From Leucogyrophana mollusca (Eukaryota; Basidiomycota; Agaricomycetes; Boletales): a stretch of 64,000 nucleotides of DNA. Of the stretch, positions 1 to 10,300 are shown piece after piece. The notes beneath the pieces were generated by a model that saw only the letters and a list, made by a program, of their open reading frames with translations, had not been told where the DNA came from and did no database searches. Position 1 is the first letter of the stretch, and every line of letters starts with the position of its first letter. The stretch is taken from positions 1 through 64,000 of the forward strand of contig MU266418.1 in NCBI GenBank assembly GCA_021014945.1. The letters run 5' to 3'. A program made the position numbers and the translations under genes.

Positions 1-10
1 GAGGGGCGGA

Positions 11-29
11 GGGAAGGGAAGGGGGAGGG
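11..29 (+). other. Potential G-quadruplex motif in an intron
   Basis: Four G-runs of at least three (GGG AA GGG AA GGGGG A GGG) fit the canonical G3+N1-7 pattern. They lie in a purine-rich strand of about 120 bases that is probably an intron of the ABCD transporter gene. This is a motif match only. Confidence 0.4.
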
Positions 30-292
30 AAAGAGGGAAAGAGAGGTGGGGTGGGGAGGGAAGGGGGTTGGAAATGGGGCGTGTGCGAGGCATTGGGGAG
101 AGAGAGAGGAGGGTGTTGTGCGAGGCGTAGGAAGGGGATACACAGAGAGGATGCGGAGGATACAAATGGACAGGGGAGACGGGCCAATATACAGAGGAGG
201 CGAGGCGAGGCGACAAGCCGAGCGCACAACGATTACGAGCGCACACGACGAAGAACATCAGCAACCACCGCGCCCGGGACGACACCGCTCAC

Positions 293-1566
293 CTTCCGTG
301 CGCGCAGCGACCACGCCGTCCGGGTGCCCCCGCCCGGCGCCCTTTGTCGCCCCGGCGACACGCGTAAAGAGCAGCGGGACGGCGATGAGCCCGTACCCGG
401 CGGCGGACCAGAGGTACTTGATGACAAAGTCTTCGGTCCATTCGTAGGCGATGCGGATCTGTGGGTGGGGGCGAGATGTTACAATATAGCGGTGTTACAA
501 TAAGGCGGTGCATAAACGAATGCACGAGCGCGTAAACGAACGCACGAGCGCACCTTGTATATGGAGTTGATGTGCTTGATGAGGCGGAGGTAGGCCTTGG
601 TGAGGATGTCGCGCTCGCGGGCGGCGCCGTCGTAAAACCTGTGGGCGTCAGGTTTGGCAGCAGCGTGGGGCGTCAGGTGGGCAGCGGCGGGGATGAACCG
701 AAGCGACTCACGCGATCTCCTCGCTCTCCCTGCCGACGCGGCCGACGCCGGCGCGGTACTCGCCCTCGAGGCGGGCCTCGACGGAGGCGAGGCGGCCGAA
801 CGCGGGGGACACGGCGCGGAGGATCTGTGTGCGTGTGAGGCGCGAGTGACTGTAACTTTAGGAAGGCGCGTACCTTGGCTGTGACGTAGTAGTTGGCAAA
901 GAGGAGGACGGTACCTCTGAAGCCGAGGGAGCGGGAGAGCTGGGAGGTGAAGAGGAGTAGGTCGAGGGAGGGCTTGAGGAGGTTCCCGTATATGGCGGAT
1001 ATGCTCTCTGCCCAGGCTTGTACGTCTGCGGTGATGTAGTGGTCGATGGCGTCGAGGCGGACGCGGTAGTAGCGGAGGGCGGGGGAGAGGTACAGCGCGT
1101 GTATGTACTGCGTGAGGCGCGTGCGGAAGCGCAGCGAGAGCGTCGACTGCAGGTGCCGGATCATCGAGTTCGTGTAGATGCTCGGCACGGCGAGCGCGAA
1201 CCACAGGGCGAGGCCGCGGAGGAATGCGGGGCCGTCGGCGGTGACGAGGTTGCGCACGATGCGGCCGTCGAGGCGCGCGACGGCGATGCTCAGGACCGTG
1301 CGCAGGACGAGGAAGAGGGAGTGCGTGACGAGGAGGAGGGCTTCGCGGGAGTGCCAGGAGGGGACGGCGATGCGGAAGAGGAGAGGGCGCAGTTGGCGAA
1401 GGAAGAGGTGCCGTGTGTGTGCGGGGAGCGGGGGGAACGGCGCTGGGGAAGGGGGTGGGTCGGTGGTGGGCTTGCGGGAGGGGAGGAGGGCGCCGCGGAT
1501 GAGGAGGAGCGAGGCGAGCGCGAGCAGGAGCGGGCGGCGATGGCTTAGCTTTGAGAAGGCTGCCAT
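293..1566 (-). CDS. Peroxisomal ABCD-type ABC half-transporter (Pxa1-like), N-terminal part, truncated by window edge
   Basis: Proteins of this family import very-long-chain fatty acyl-CoA into peroxisomes as Pxa1/Pxa2-type dimers. Four exons are readable on the minus strand: 1566-874, 824-712, 638-554 and 458-293, and their phases join without a shift. Only the ABC_membrane_2 transmembrane domain is present. It contains the ABCD signature around EGEYRAGVGRVGRESEEIAF, followed by RERDILTKAYLRLIKHINSI and the hydrophobic YLWSAAGYGLIAVPLL. Another exon follows the donor at 292, but the remaining 290 bp to the edge hold only intron-like, purine-rich sequence, so the nucleotide-binding domain (Walker A/B) lies outside the window. 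A 36-bp tandem duplication at the 5' end gives two in-frame ATGs (1602 and 1566); I chose 1566 because the N-terminal helix follows it directly. The family is certain; Pxa1 versus Pxa2 is less so. Confidence 0.85.
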
Positions 1567-1618
1567 CGTCGAGGTACCTTGCAGCTTTGAGAACGCTACC
1601 ATCGTCGATGTAGGCAGA
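1547..1618. repeat. 36-bp tandem duplication across the start codon of the ABCD transporter gene
   Basis: Two adjacent 36-bp units (1547-1582 and 1583-1618) share AGCTTTGAGAA, CCATCGTCGA and the spacing between them, with a few mismatches. Since 36 is a multiple of three, each unit provides an in-frame ATG followed by an AFSKL-coding stretch on the minus strand. Confidence 0.8.
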
Positions 1619-2099
1619 CCATACAGTCGAAGATGATCGAGCTGGCACTTGTTTACTCTGACATGTGATTAGTCTCGGACATCGCCGAACAATCGCAGCC
1701 GAGAGCCGACCGCGTTACTCACGCTCCGTCCCGGGGATACGGCCCCTGTTGCCTCGTAGCACCAAGCAGCACTCGGGCACGCGGAGGGCAACTTTCCATA
1801 TGATGATTGCATCCTAGCCCAACATGCTGTTCCGACAACATTATCAGGCGCCTGTTCTCAAGAGCGCTGGAACACTCTGATGGAACGATTCCTCATCATC
1901 GATCACCTACAACCCGAGCGTCTACTACTTCCTGTAAACCCATCAATGATGCACGCTCCTGTGCCGATACAGGCAAAGGGCCAAGTCAAACCACAATTGG
2001 CTCCGAGCTCGGCATGTATACTATCGGAGCACCTGGAGATCTCGCTCGGGCGACGTCCCCATCCCTTTGTCTTTGTGTCCTTCCTACTGAATACGGCGT
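1619..2099. other. Intergenic: upstream region of the ABCD transporter gene
   Basis: About 480 bp upstream of the minus-strand transporter gene. No reading frame here resembles a protein family and I see no RNA gene. Confidence 0.5.
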
Positions 2100-4495
2100 C
2101 GCTGTGCGACTGTGGGCGCGTAATTGTACGAACTCCCCGGGGCTCTACAGCGTGTCTTGACTGTATGGCTGTTGCGAGCCGGGTCGCATTTGCGTTGCTC
2201 TTGTCTTCTGGGGAGGGGGGAGGGGGCGAGCATGGCGAGATTGAACTCGGGTATCTGGTTAAACTTAGTGTGCCATTTTCTCGTGATCAGAAATGTATTC
2301 ATTGTCGAAACATATAAAGAAAGTGATGAACTCACTCTCGTCAGGTGTAAGTATCCTGGCTGGGGGTTCCAGAGTATCTGTATGGCCGCTGCCGACTAGG
2401 GTCCTGGGTAACACTTCCCTCCGAGTTTTAGGCATGTTTGATACCCAAAGGCTTATCGCAACTAGTTTCATGCTGACATTTTTAATGTGACGTCTCTCAA
2501 AACTGTCTTCAGCCGACTGTTTCAGCGGTAATGCCACCCGGGTTTGCTATCCATAAATGTGCTATCAGAATTGGACTAAACTGCAATGCTAGATATTCGT
2601 CATGACAGGGAGTGTCGGTAAGTGGCGGACCGCCCCTAGAGTCAATCGAGCCTGCTTCAGTAACGCGGGGCCTCTCGAAAAGCACATCCACATCCGTATC
2701 CAAGAGCACAGGTGCAGTGGTGCACGGACGTCGGCTTCCTTTCCTCCAAGCCATCTATGATAGGACTTGCTGCTGTACACCGGCATTCGGTATTCGGTGT
2801 TTTCGGCCGTGTTGGAGGGGCTGCAAGTTCATCCGGCCAATCGTCGTCTTCGTCGGACTCGGACTCGGACTAGAAGTTGGTCGCGTCTTCTTCTCGCTCG
2901 AGTCTATCCCCTTTTCGAATGTCGTAGGTCGCGGGTTACGGGTTACGGGTTATGGGAGTCGGGGCTTGGCAGTTGCCAGAGGTGGGGGTGGGGGGGAGTC
3001 GTACCACCGGACGCCGCACCGAGGCAAGGCAAGGCAAGGCGAGGCGAGGCGATCTAGTGTCTACGCACCGGTGCGGGGTTCGTTCGTTTTGAGGGTGATG
3101 CCGGTGGATTTTGTGTTGAGTTCTGGGTTCTGTGGGATACGTACGTACGGACATACGGAGCGCGGAGCTGGGCCGGGTGGATCGTATACGTGGTGGGTGC
3201 GTCCGACCCTGGCACTGGAAAGTCGTGAGTCGGTATCCGGGGTGCTTTGGTCGGCTCGGGTGGTGCTGGGCGGCGTTGGGGTTCTGTTACGGTCGGGTTC
3301 TGCGTGGCACCGTGGGTGTGTAGTCATGTGTACAGTGCACACAGGGGTCAAGAAGGTAAGGGGTGGGGTATGTTGGTGATGCTGGTGATGTCGGTGATGT
3401 TGGTGATGTTGGTGTGTTGGTGATGTTATTGTTAGTACGGCGCATGCCCGTTCGGGATTCGATACAGTCTACGGGTGAATCTGGACTCGATGGGCATGTC
3501 GACCTCTGCTGGTTATGACTCGGGAGCGCGAGTTGGGCCCGGACAGGTGGTGGTCGATGCTGTCCGCGCCTTGCCATGGAGTTTGCGGGGATCGGAGAGC
3601 TTGATGATGAGGTGCTAGGTTGGGAGAAGATATTGTGGGTCGTGGGGCGGGTGAAAGTAGAGGGAGCGCACTGCTAGTGCTAAAACCATTGCATCGTCGT
3701 GATCAACGAGGCCACTCCGCCTCAGAGGCATATATTGAACATACCTCCCGGAGGGCTGGAGTATTAAACTGGTACAAAACCCTCTCTGTAATAACCTAAA
3801 CTCCGGAGTTTACCCGGAACCCTACCCAACACCGTTCCTGGTAGAAGGTAGCTTGAATAAGACGATGCATTGGTGCGAGAAACGTCGGGGATGTTTGTCC
3901 CGAGCCTCGGATGCGGGTGGCTGGGTCGGTCATGACCACTTTGCGCCGCCCGGCTAATCGGGGCCAAACCACGAAAAGTAGGAGTTCGTGTCCTGCAATG
4001 ATGCGCACGGATGCTCGGGGGACAACCGAACGCTGGTGGAATCCTGGGGCACTAGGAGCTCGTTTGGTATGAGTGGTTCGTTTGGTCTGTGGAGGGTTCG
4101 TCTGGACTGCTGGGATTCTTCTGGGGCGCGGGAGGTTTGTTCACACAGAGGGAAGTGAGTTTGGGGCGTTGGAAACTCGTTTGGGATGCGGGGGGGTCGC
4201 ATGTGGTGCTGGGGGTTCGTTTGGGCTGTGGGAAGTGTGTTTGAGCTACGGGGGATTCGGTTTAGCCATGGTGGGTGCACTTAGCCTGGGGTCGTGGCTG
4301 GAGAGTGTTCGAGTGAGTGGCTGTAGTGTCGACGGAGGCGTGTAGCGTGTTAGCCATTGGGGATGCGAGAGTGTTACTGCAGGAAGTATAATAATATAAG
4401 ACTGGCAGTGGTAGGACTGCGTCTGCGTCTGCGCTCGTGATAGATTTGATCACGCTCACCGGTTGGCTGGTGTGGACGTAGGGGCAACATCGTTG
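2100..4495. repeat. Diverged tandem duplication, copy A (about 2.4 kb)
   Basis: This segment is repeated head to tail at about 4490-6770. Shared landmarks in the same order include CTGTATGGCTGTTGCGAG (2160; 4553), a block around GGCATGTTTGATACCCAAAG (2431; 4726), GAACATACCTCCCGGAGG (3738; 6006), and a long block around GGGGCCAAACCACGAAAAGTAG (3960; 6247). By eye the blocks are 80-90% identical with many small indels. Open frames differ between the copies, so protein coding is unlikely. Copy A also has an AAGGC/GAGGC tract (3022-3050) and a run of TGATGTTGG-type 9-mers (about 3373-3425). No terminal repeats or transposase motifs are visible. Confidence 0.8.
4068..4275. repeat. Degenerate minisatellite of about 20 bp in copy A
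   Basis: About ten imperfect units approximating GTTCGTTTGGGCTGTGGGA follow one another. The unit is most obvious as recurrent GTTCGTTTGG / TTCGTCTGGA / GAGTTTGGGG blocks. The minus strand reads open through it and gives a P/N-rich pseudo-repeat that I do not treat as a protein. Confidence 0.65.
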
Positions 4496-6770
4496 TACGA
4501 CTGTGGGCGCGTAATTGTGTACGAGCTCCTCGGGCCCTACAGCAAGCCTTTGCTGTATGGCTGTTGCGAGTCGGGTCGCATTTGCTCTCTTGGTCTTAGT
4601 CGAAGGAGGGGGTGGCGAGGGTGGTGGGATTGCAGTTAGTACGTGTTTTCTCGTGAATCGTGATCAGAAATGTGGCATTCATTGTCGGAACACATAAAGA
4701 AAGTGGTCACTTCCCTCCAAGTTTTAGGCATGTTTGATACCCAAAGCTAAAGGCGTATCGCGACTCGATGTATTTATTATACATTTTTATGTGACTGTAT
4801 CTCAAAATGCTAGATGTTTGTCAGAACAGGGAGCGTTGGTGAGTGGCGCGCCGCCCCTCGAGCAACGCGGAGCCTCTCGGAAAGCACATCCACACCCGCA
4901 TCCAAGAGCGCAGGTGCAGTGGTGCACGGACGTCGGCTTCTTTTCCTCCTTGCCATCTATGATAGGACTTACGGCTGTACGCCGGCATTCGGTATTCGGG
5001 GTTTTCGGCCGTGTTGGAGGGGATACTTCGTCTGACCTGGCAATCGTCGTCTTCGTCGGACTTGGACTCGGACTAAAAGTTGGTCGTGTCTTCTTCTTGC
5101 TCGAGCCTATCCGGATCCCCTTTTCGAATGTCGTAGGTCGCAGGTTGCGGGGGTCGGGTTATGGGAGTCGGGGCTTTGCGGTTGCCGGAGGTGGGGGTAG
5201 TCGTATCACCGTACGCCGCACCGAGGCAAGGCCAGGCAAGACAAGGCAATCTAGTGTCTACGCACCGACGCGGGTTCGTTCGTTGCCGCCCGCGCAATTT
5301 GGATTGGATTGGAAGGGGTTAAGGGTGATGCCGGTGGGTTTTGTGTTGGGTTCTTTTTTGTGTTGTGTTGAGTTCTGTCTTCTGTGGGATGCGTACGTGC
5401 GGGCACACAGAGCGCGGAGCTGGGCGGGGTGGATCGTGTACGTGGTGGGTGCGTCCGACCCTGGCACTGGAAAGTCGTGGTTAGGTGTCTGAGGTGCTTT
5501 GGTTGGCTCGGGTGGTGCTGGGTGGTACTGGGTGGCGTTGGGGTTGTGTTGGCGCTTTAAGGTTTGTGGTGGACTTTGACTTTGACTTTGACTTTGGGTC
5601 TATGTCCGAGTCCCGCTCTGAGCGTCGTTTTCGTTTTCGTTTTCGTTTTCGGAGGGTTTTGGGTTGGGTGGTCGGGTTGGCGCGGGTGTGTCGTCCTGTG
5701 CACGGGGGTCAGGGAGGTGAGGGATAAGGTGTGAGGTGTGTTGTGTGTTGGTGATGTTGGTGATGTTGGTATGGTGCATGCCTGTTCTGGAGCGCCGAGT
5801 TGAACCGGGTGAAGGTCGATGCCGTCTGCTCGTCAGCCACGGAGTTTGCGGTGAGCGAAAAGAGCTTGATGGTGAGGTGCTAGGTTGGGAGAAGATATTA
5901 TGAGTCGTGGGGCGGGTGAAAGTAGAGGAAGCGCGCTGCTGGTGCTACATAAAACCATTGCATCGTCGTGATCAACGAGGCCACTCCGCCTCAGATACGT
6001 ATTTTGAACATACCTCCCGGAGGACTGGGGTATCATACCGGTTAGTTACCAGTATTAAACCAAACCAAACCCTCTCTGTTACTGTATTAAACTCCGGAGT
6101 TTACCCGGAACCCTACCCGACACCGTTCGTGGTAGAAGGTGGATTGAATATGGTGATGGCGCGAGAAATGTCGGGGACGTTTGTCCCGAGCCTCGGATGC
6201 GGGTGGCTGGGTCAGCCGTGATCACTTTGCGCCGCCCGGCTCATCGGGGCCAAACCACGAAAAGTAGGGGTTCGTGTCCTGCAATGATGCGTATGGGTGC
6301 TCGGGAGACAACCGAACGCTGGTGGAATCCTGGGGCACTAGGAGCTCGTTTGGTATGAGTGGTTCGTTTGGTCTGTGGAGGGTTCGTCTGGACTGCTGGG
6401 GATTCTTCTGGGGCGCTGGAAGTTTGTTCACACAGGGAAGTGAGTTTGGGGCGTTGGAAACTTGTTTGGGACGCTGGGGAGCCACATGGGGTGCTGGGGG
6501 TTCGTTTGGGCAGTGGGAAGTGTGTTTGAGCTACGGGGGATTTGGTTTAGCCATGGTGGGTGCGCTTTGCCTGGGGTCGTGGCTGTAGAGTGTTCGAGTG
6601 AGTAGCTGTAGTGTCGACGGAGGCGTGTAGCGTGTTAGCCATTGGGGATGCGAGAGTGTTACTGCAGGAAGTATAATAATATAAGACTGGCAGTGACTAG
6701 GACTGAGTCTGCGTCATTTGATCAGGCCCGCTGGTTGGTTGGTGTGGCCGGACCGTTGTGCTCCGACTTC
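4490..6770. repeat. Diverged tandem duplication, copy B (about 2.3 kb)
   Basis: Second head-to-tail copy of the unit at 2100-4495. The junction falls near 4490, where both copies begin with CTGTGGGCGCGTAATTGT. This copy has fewer TGATGTTGG units (5747-5772) and carries expansions absent from copy A: a TTTGAC run (about 5572-5597) and a CGTTTT run (about 5629-5651). No frame is conserved between the copies over a useful length. Confidence 0.8.
6350..6557. repeat. Degenerate minisatellite of about 20 bp in copy B
   Basis: Same unit and same relative position as the array at 4068-4275, with several unit-level differences. The array is therefore older than the large duplication and has since drifted. 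Confidence 0.65.
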
Positions 6771-7327
6771 GTGCACGGAACTGGCCCGGAATACGCTTTG
6801 TTCATCTCTCAGGCTCGAGAGTCGACTGTCGGAGCGTCTTGCGAAGTGGGACGAGGTGGCGGAATTTCGAACCGAGGCGAAGGTTACCTCGAACTGACTA
6901 AGGACTACGCTTCGACAGCAACGCTAGGAGCTGCACAGCACTGATAGACGGTTGACCCGAGCAGATTGTTGGTGGCCGGCGTCGATTTCCAGATCCTGGA
7001 TATTTAAAGCGGAGCAGGTCAAGGAGCGAACGAGTTTTGAGGGAATCGGGAAAGACAGTGATGATGCCGGGGCCAGATACTGATACTGCTACTATCGGAT
7101 ACTCACAGGCTACAGGTGGCACGGTAGACGGAACGCCCAGTGGAAGCTGTGAGGCTTCTGCCACCTACACTGCCTGTGCTAGCTGTAGGAGGCCGTAGGT
7201 ATCTGCATCTGGTGATTGACGCGTCCACCAAACACCGCCAAATAAACAAACACGCTTTAAGATGTCGCGTCGCGTCTGCGCGCCACGTTTCCTCTCCCCA
7301 TTCTTATTTTTATCTATTCCCCCCACC
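6771..7327. other. Intergenic: upstream of the SNF2/RING helicase gene
   Basis: Non-repeated sequence between the tandem duplication and the helicase start codon. Short frames on both strands show no family signature. The pyrimidine-rich CCTCTCCCC..TCCCCCCCACC just before 7328 is typical of a fungal 5' leader. Confidence 0.5.
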
Positions 7328-10300
7328 ATGAGTGCGGCGACGATAACGTCGCCAGACACCGCCACGCATATGGCGCTGGCAAAGCAGCAACTCGGGCTCC
7401 CGGCGAATGCACAGGTAAGCGGGTGATTGACGCTCGGTCGAAGTTTGTTCGCGGGGTCTGTTGGCCGACGGGCTGATGGGCTATTATTACGACAGGACTC
7501 GGCCGTACCGCGGACCTACCTCGACGAACTCAAGCTCCATCTCAGCATCAGTCCTTACGACACCAAAGTCCGTCCGCGCCTCCTTCTTTCCTTCTCTCCC
7601 GGGGCGACGGACGCTGATGATGATGGATGATCGCACACACAGTTCCACATCGTGTTCCAGCCCAAAACGGGGTGTGCGTACCGCTTTCCGCGTTCTGTGT
7701 TCCGTCGAGTATCGCAGCGTGCTCACGTGCAGTCCAGTCGGGTCCGTCGTCTGCCTGGAGAAAGGCTGCGGCAGCAGCCCCATCGCGCTCGGCCCGAGAA
7801 AGAACGCCGCGGACGGCGGGAAGAAGGACGGGTTTGGCGCGCTGGCGTTTTACAGGGTGCGTGGCCGGATCCAGTTGCCATAACCCACCCCATCCCTCAT
7901 CACATATCACGCACTAATGGGCGCCAACCAGACGCACGCGACCACACACGCCCACAAGCAAGCGCGTCTCGCGCGCCTCAAGGCGGAAAACGCCGCGAAT
8001 AAAGGCGCTGTGGCAGATGAGGCACGTTCCGCACATAACTTCCGTGTATATAAGTTGGCGCAGACTGACGCTGGGGTTCGTTTTCGTTTTTTTTGCTTGC
8101 TTGTTAGTCACATCGCGACGCACCATCTTCGAGAGAGTCTATGATCCCGCGCGGCTTCCTTCTCGCAATGCTAGACGCAGGAATCGGCGGCGCTGTGGCA
8201 GACGAGGCACGTCCCGCACCACATCACACTTGTGAATCGGCGCAAACTGACGCCACCATTCGTTTTCGTTTTTCGTGTTTGCTCGCTAGCCACATCGCGG
8301 GGCACCACTTTTGAGAGAGACTGACACCCCGCGCGGCAGCCTTCTCGCCACGCTAGACGCAGGGATCGGCGGCTCCGCGAAGCCCGTCACGCCCGCCCGC
8401 CCACTGCTGCCGTCCTCGCAGAATCAACACGCTCGCCGCAGCCTCGCGCGCGTCGAGCCCGCGGAACCCGTCGTCCCGCGAAAACGACAATCCTCCTCGC
8501 TCATCTTTCTTGGCGCCGAGGACGACGACAACAATAGAGCCAAGCACGGCGACAATGACAGAGCCAAGCACGGCGACAACGACAGGGCCAAGCATGACGA
8601 CGATAAGGCGAAGCACGATGGCAGCTCTCCGTCTGCTGCTAAGCGGGCGAAGGTCGAGCCGCCGAAGACGCTGCTCTCGTACTTTAAACCGAATGCGGGC
8701 GTCCAACCACCGCCAGCGTCACGCGCTGCTGCTCCTCCCGCACTCCCCCCTGCTGCTCCCCCCGCACGCACCTCTGCTGTTCCTCCTGCACGTCCCGCAC
8801 TCACTCCTGCTGCTTCCCGCGCACTCCCCCCTGCTGCTCCTCCCGCACCCACCCCTGCTACTCCCGAAGCCACGTCGCTCGAGGACGCAAGGCGCAAGTT
8901 CTCGCAGACCGTGGTCGACCTCACGGACCTTGAAAATGCGCGCAGTGAGCTGGGGCTCGAGGGGAGGCAAATGACGCTCGACGCGCATATCGCGGCCTTG
9001 ACGGCGCAGAAGGACAGGTGTGCTGCGCTGATAGCCAGACTCACGCGGCCGGCCTCCGCCGCGAAGGTGCCTACAGCTTCCATCGCAAAAGTGCCTGCAG
9101 CCTCCGCTGCAAAGGTGCCTGCGGCCCTTGGCCAGCGCGATATTCCGGGACTCCCGCCCGCAGTGGCTCAGCTTATGTTTGCGGGGCAAAACCCTCACGC
9201 GCGGGGCTTGCCTGCTGTTGCTTCCGGCTCGAATGTACGCCTTGGTGGTGCAGAGTTTCCATATTATGGTTCGGACGACGAGCGCTCCGACGACGACTTG
9301 CCTGCTGTTGTAGCCGGCTTCAATGTTCGCCTTGGTGGTGCAGCGTTGTTTCCAAATTTCCACCCGGACGCCATGGACGCGGATGACGAGCGCTTCGACA
9401 GCGATGGCGACTTCTACGGGCGCGGCAAGGACACCTTTGTCGGCCCAGTCGCAAACGCCGACGAGTACGTCCACCCATTTCTCGCTCCCCTTACATAGAA
9501 CGGCGCTAACGCCCCCCGCGCGGCTGTTCTGTATAGCATCGCGAAGTTCCTCGTGTCCGCCGGGAATGCGGAGCAATTCGACGGAAACGCAAGCGTCGAC
9601 AAGGCCCTCGAGCGGCTCGGCCTGCGGGGGCAGTACCAGCTCCTCCCGGGGATGGCCGTCTCGCTCATGCCGCACCAGACCATCGGCGTCGCGTGGGCGC
9701 TTGACCGCGAGAAGAGCGCCGATCGCGGCGGGTGTTTGAGCGACGAGATGGGCCTGGGGAAGACCGTGCAGATTATTGCTGTGATGGTAGCCAATGCGTC
9801 GGGCGACCCGCTGTGCAAGTCGAATTTGATTGTTGCGCCGACGGCGCTGCTGGACCAGTGGGCGCTGGAGATTGAGACGAAGACGACGAGTGGGATGAGG
9901 TGTCTTATTTATCATGGTTCGTTGGTGCCTTTTCTTTCCTTTTTATTTTCTTGTGGTACTTTCTGGTGGTACTTGGAGAGGGGCTAAGCACGTTTTTAGG
10001 CCCTAGCAAGCCGAAGAAGAGGAATGAGCTGTTGAAGTATGATGTGGTGCTCACCACGTACCAGGTACGCTGCTGCACCCCACTGATAGCACCCCGCCGC
10101 CGGCTCACGCTCACCACAGACGCTGGCGCTGGAATGGCCAGACTATGAGGCTGAACAGAAGGCGAAGGAGAAGCTGATGCGCATGAAGAAGAAGGGCGAG
10201 TCGTTCGTCGTGAGCGACTCGGACGATGATGTCAAGCCGAAGAAGAGGGGGAAGAAGAAAGAACGTGAGTGCCCAACCGCCTGTCGCACCGCCCGCGGTT

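Noticed and set aside
479..1648. 389-codon minus-strand frame over the ABC transporter gene, rich in P, R, H and A.
   Set aside because: It is a shadow frame; the other frame carries the clear ABCD transporter sequence with consistent splicing.
2934..2956. GGGTTACGGGTTACGGGTTATGGG, which resembles a telomere repeat.
   Set aside because: The unit is 7 bp with a C (TTACGGG), it is absent from the second copy of the duplication, and it sits in low-complexity sequence.
3954..4280. Proline/asparagine-rich minus-strand frame repeated at 6222-6485.
   Set aside because: It is the translation of a 20-bp minisatellite; the repeats change phase and no start or splice context is shared between copies.
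5440..5480. GASDPGTGKS in a plus-strand frame looks like a nucleotide-binding P-loop.
   Set aside because: The residue five before GKS is not A or G, the frame is not conserved in the other tandem copy, and no Walker B or other motif follows. Chance translation of repeat DNA.
8719..9915. 398-codon minus-strand frame opposite the SNF2/RING gene.
   Set aside because: Antisense shadow of an Ala/Pro-rich exon; the plus strand carries the SNF2 motifs in frame.
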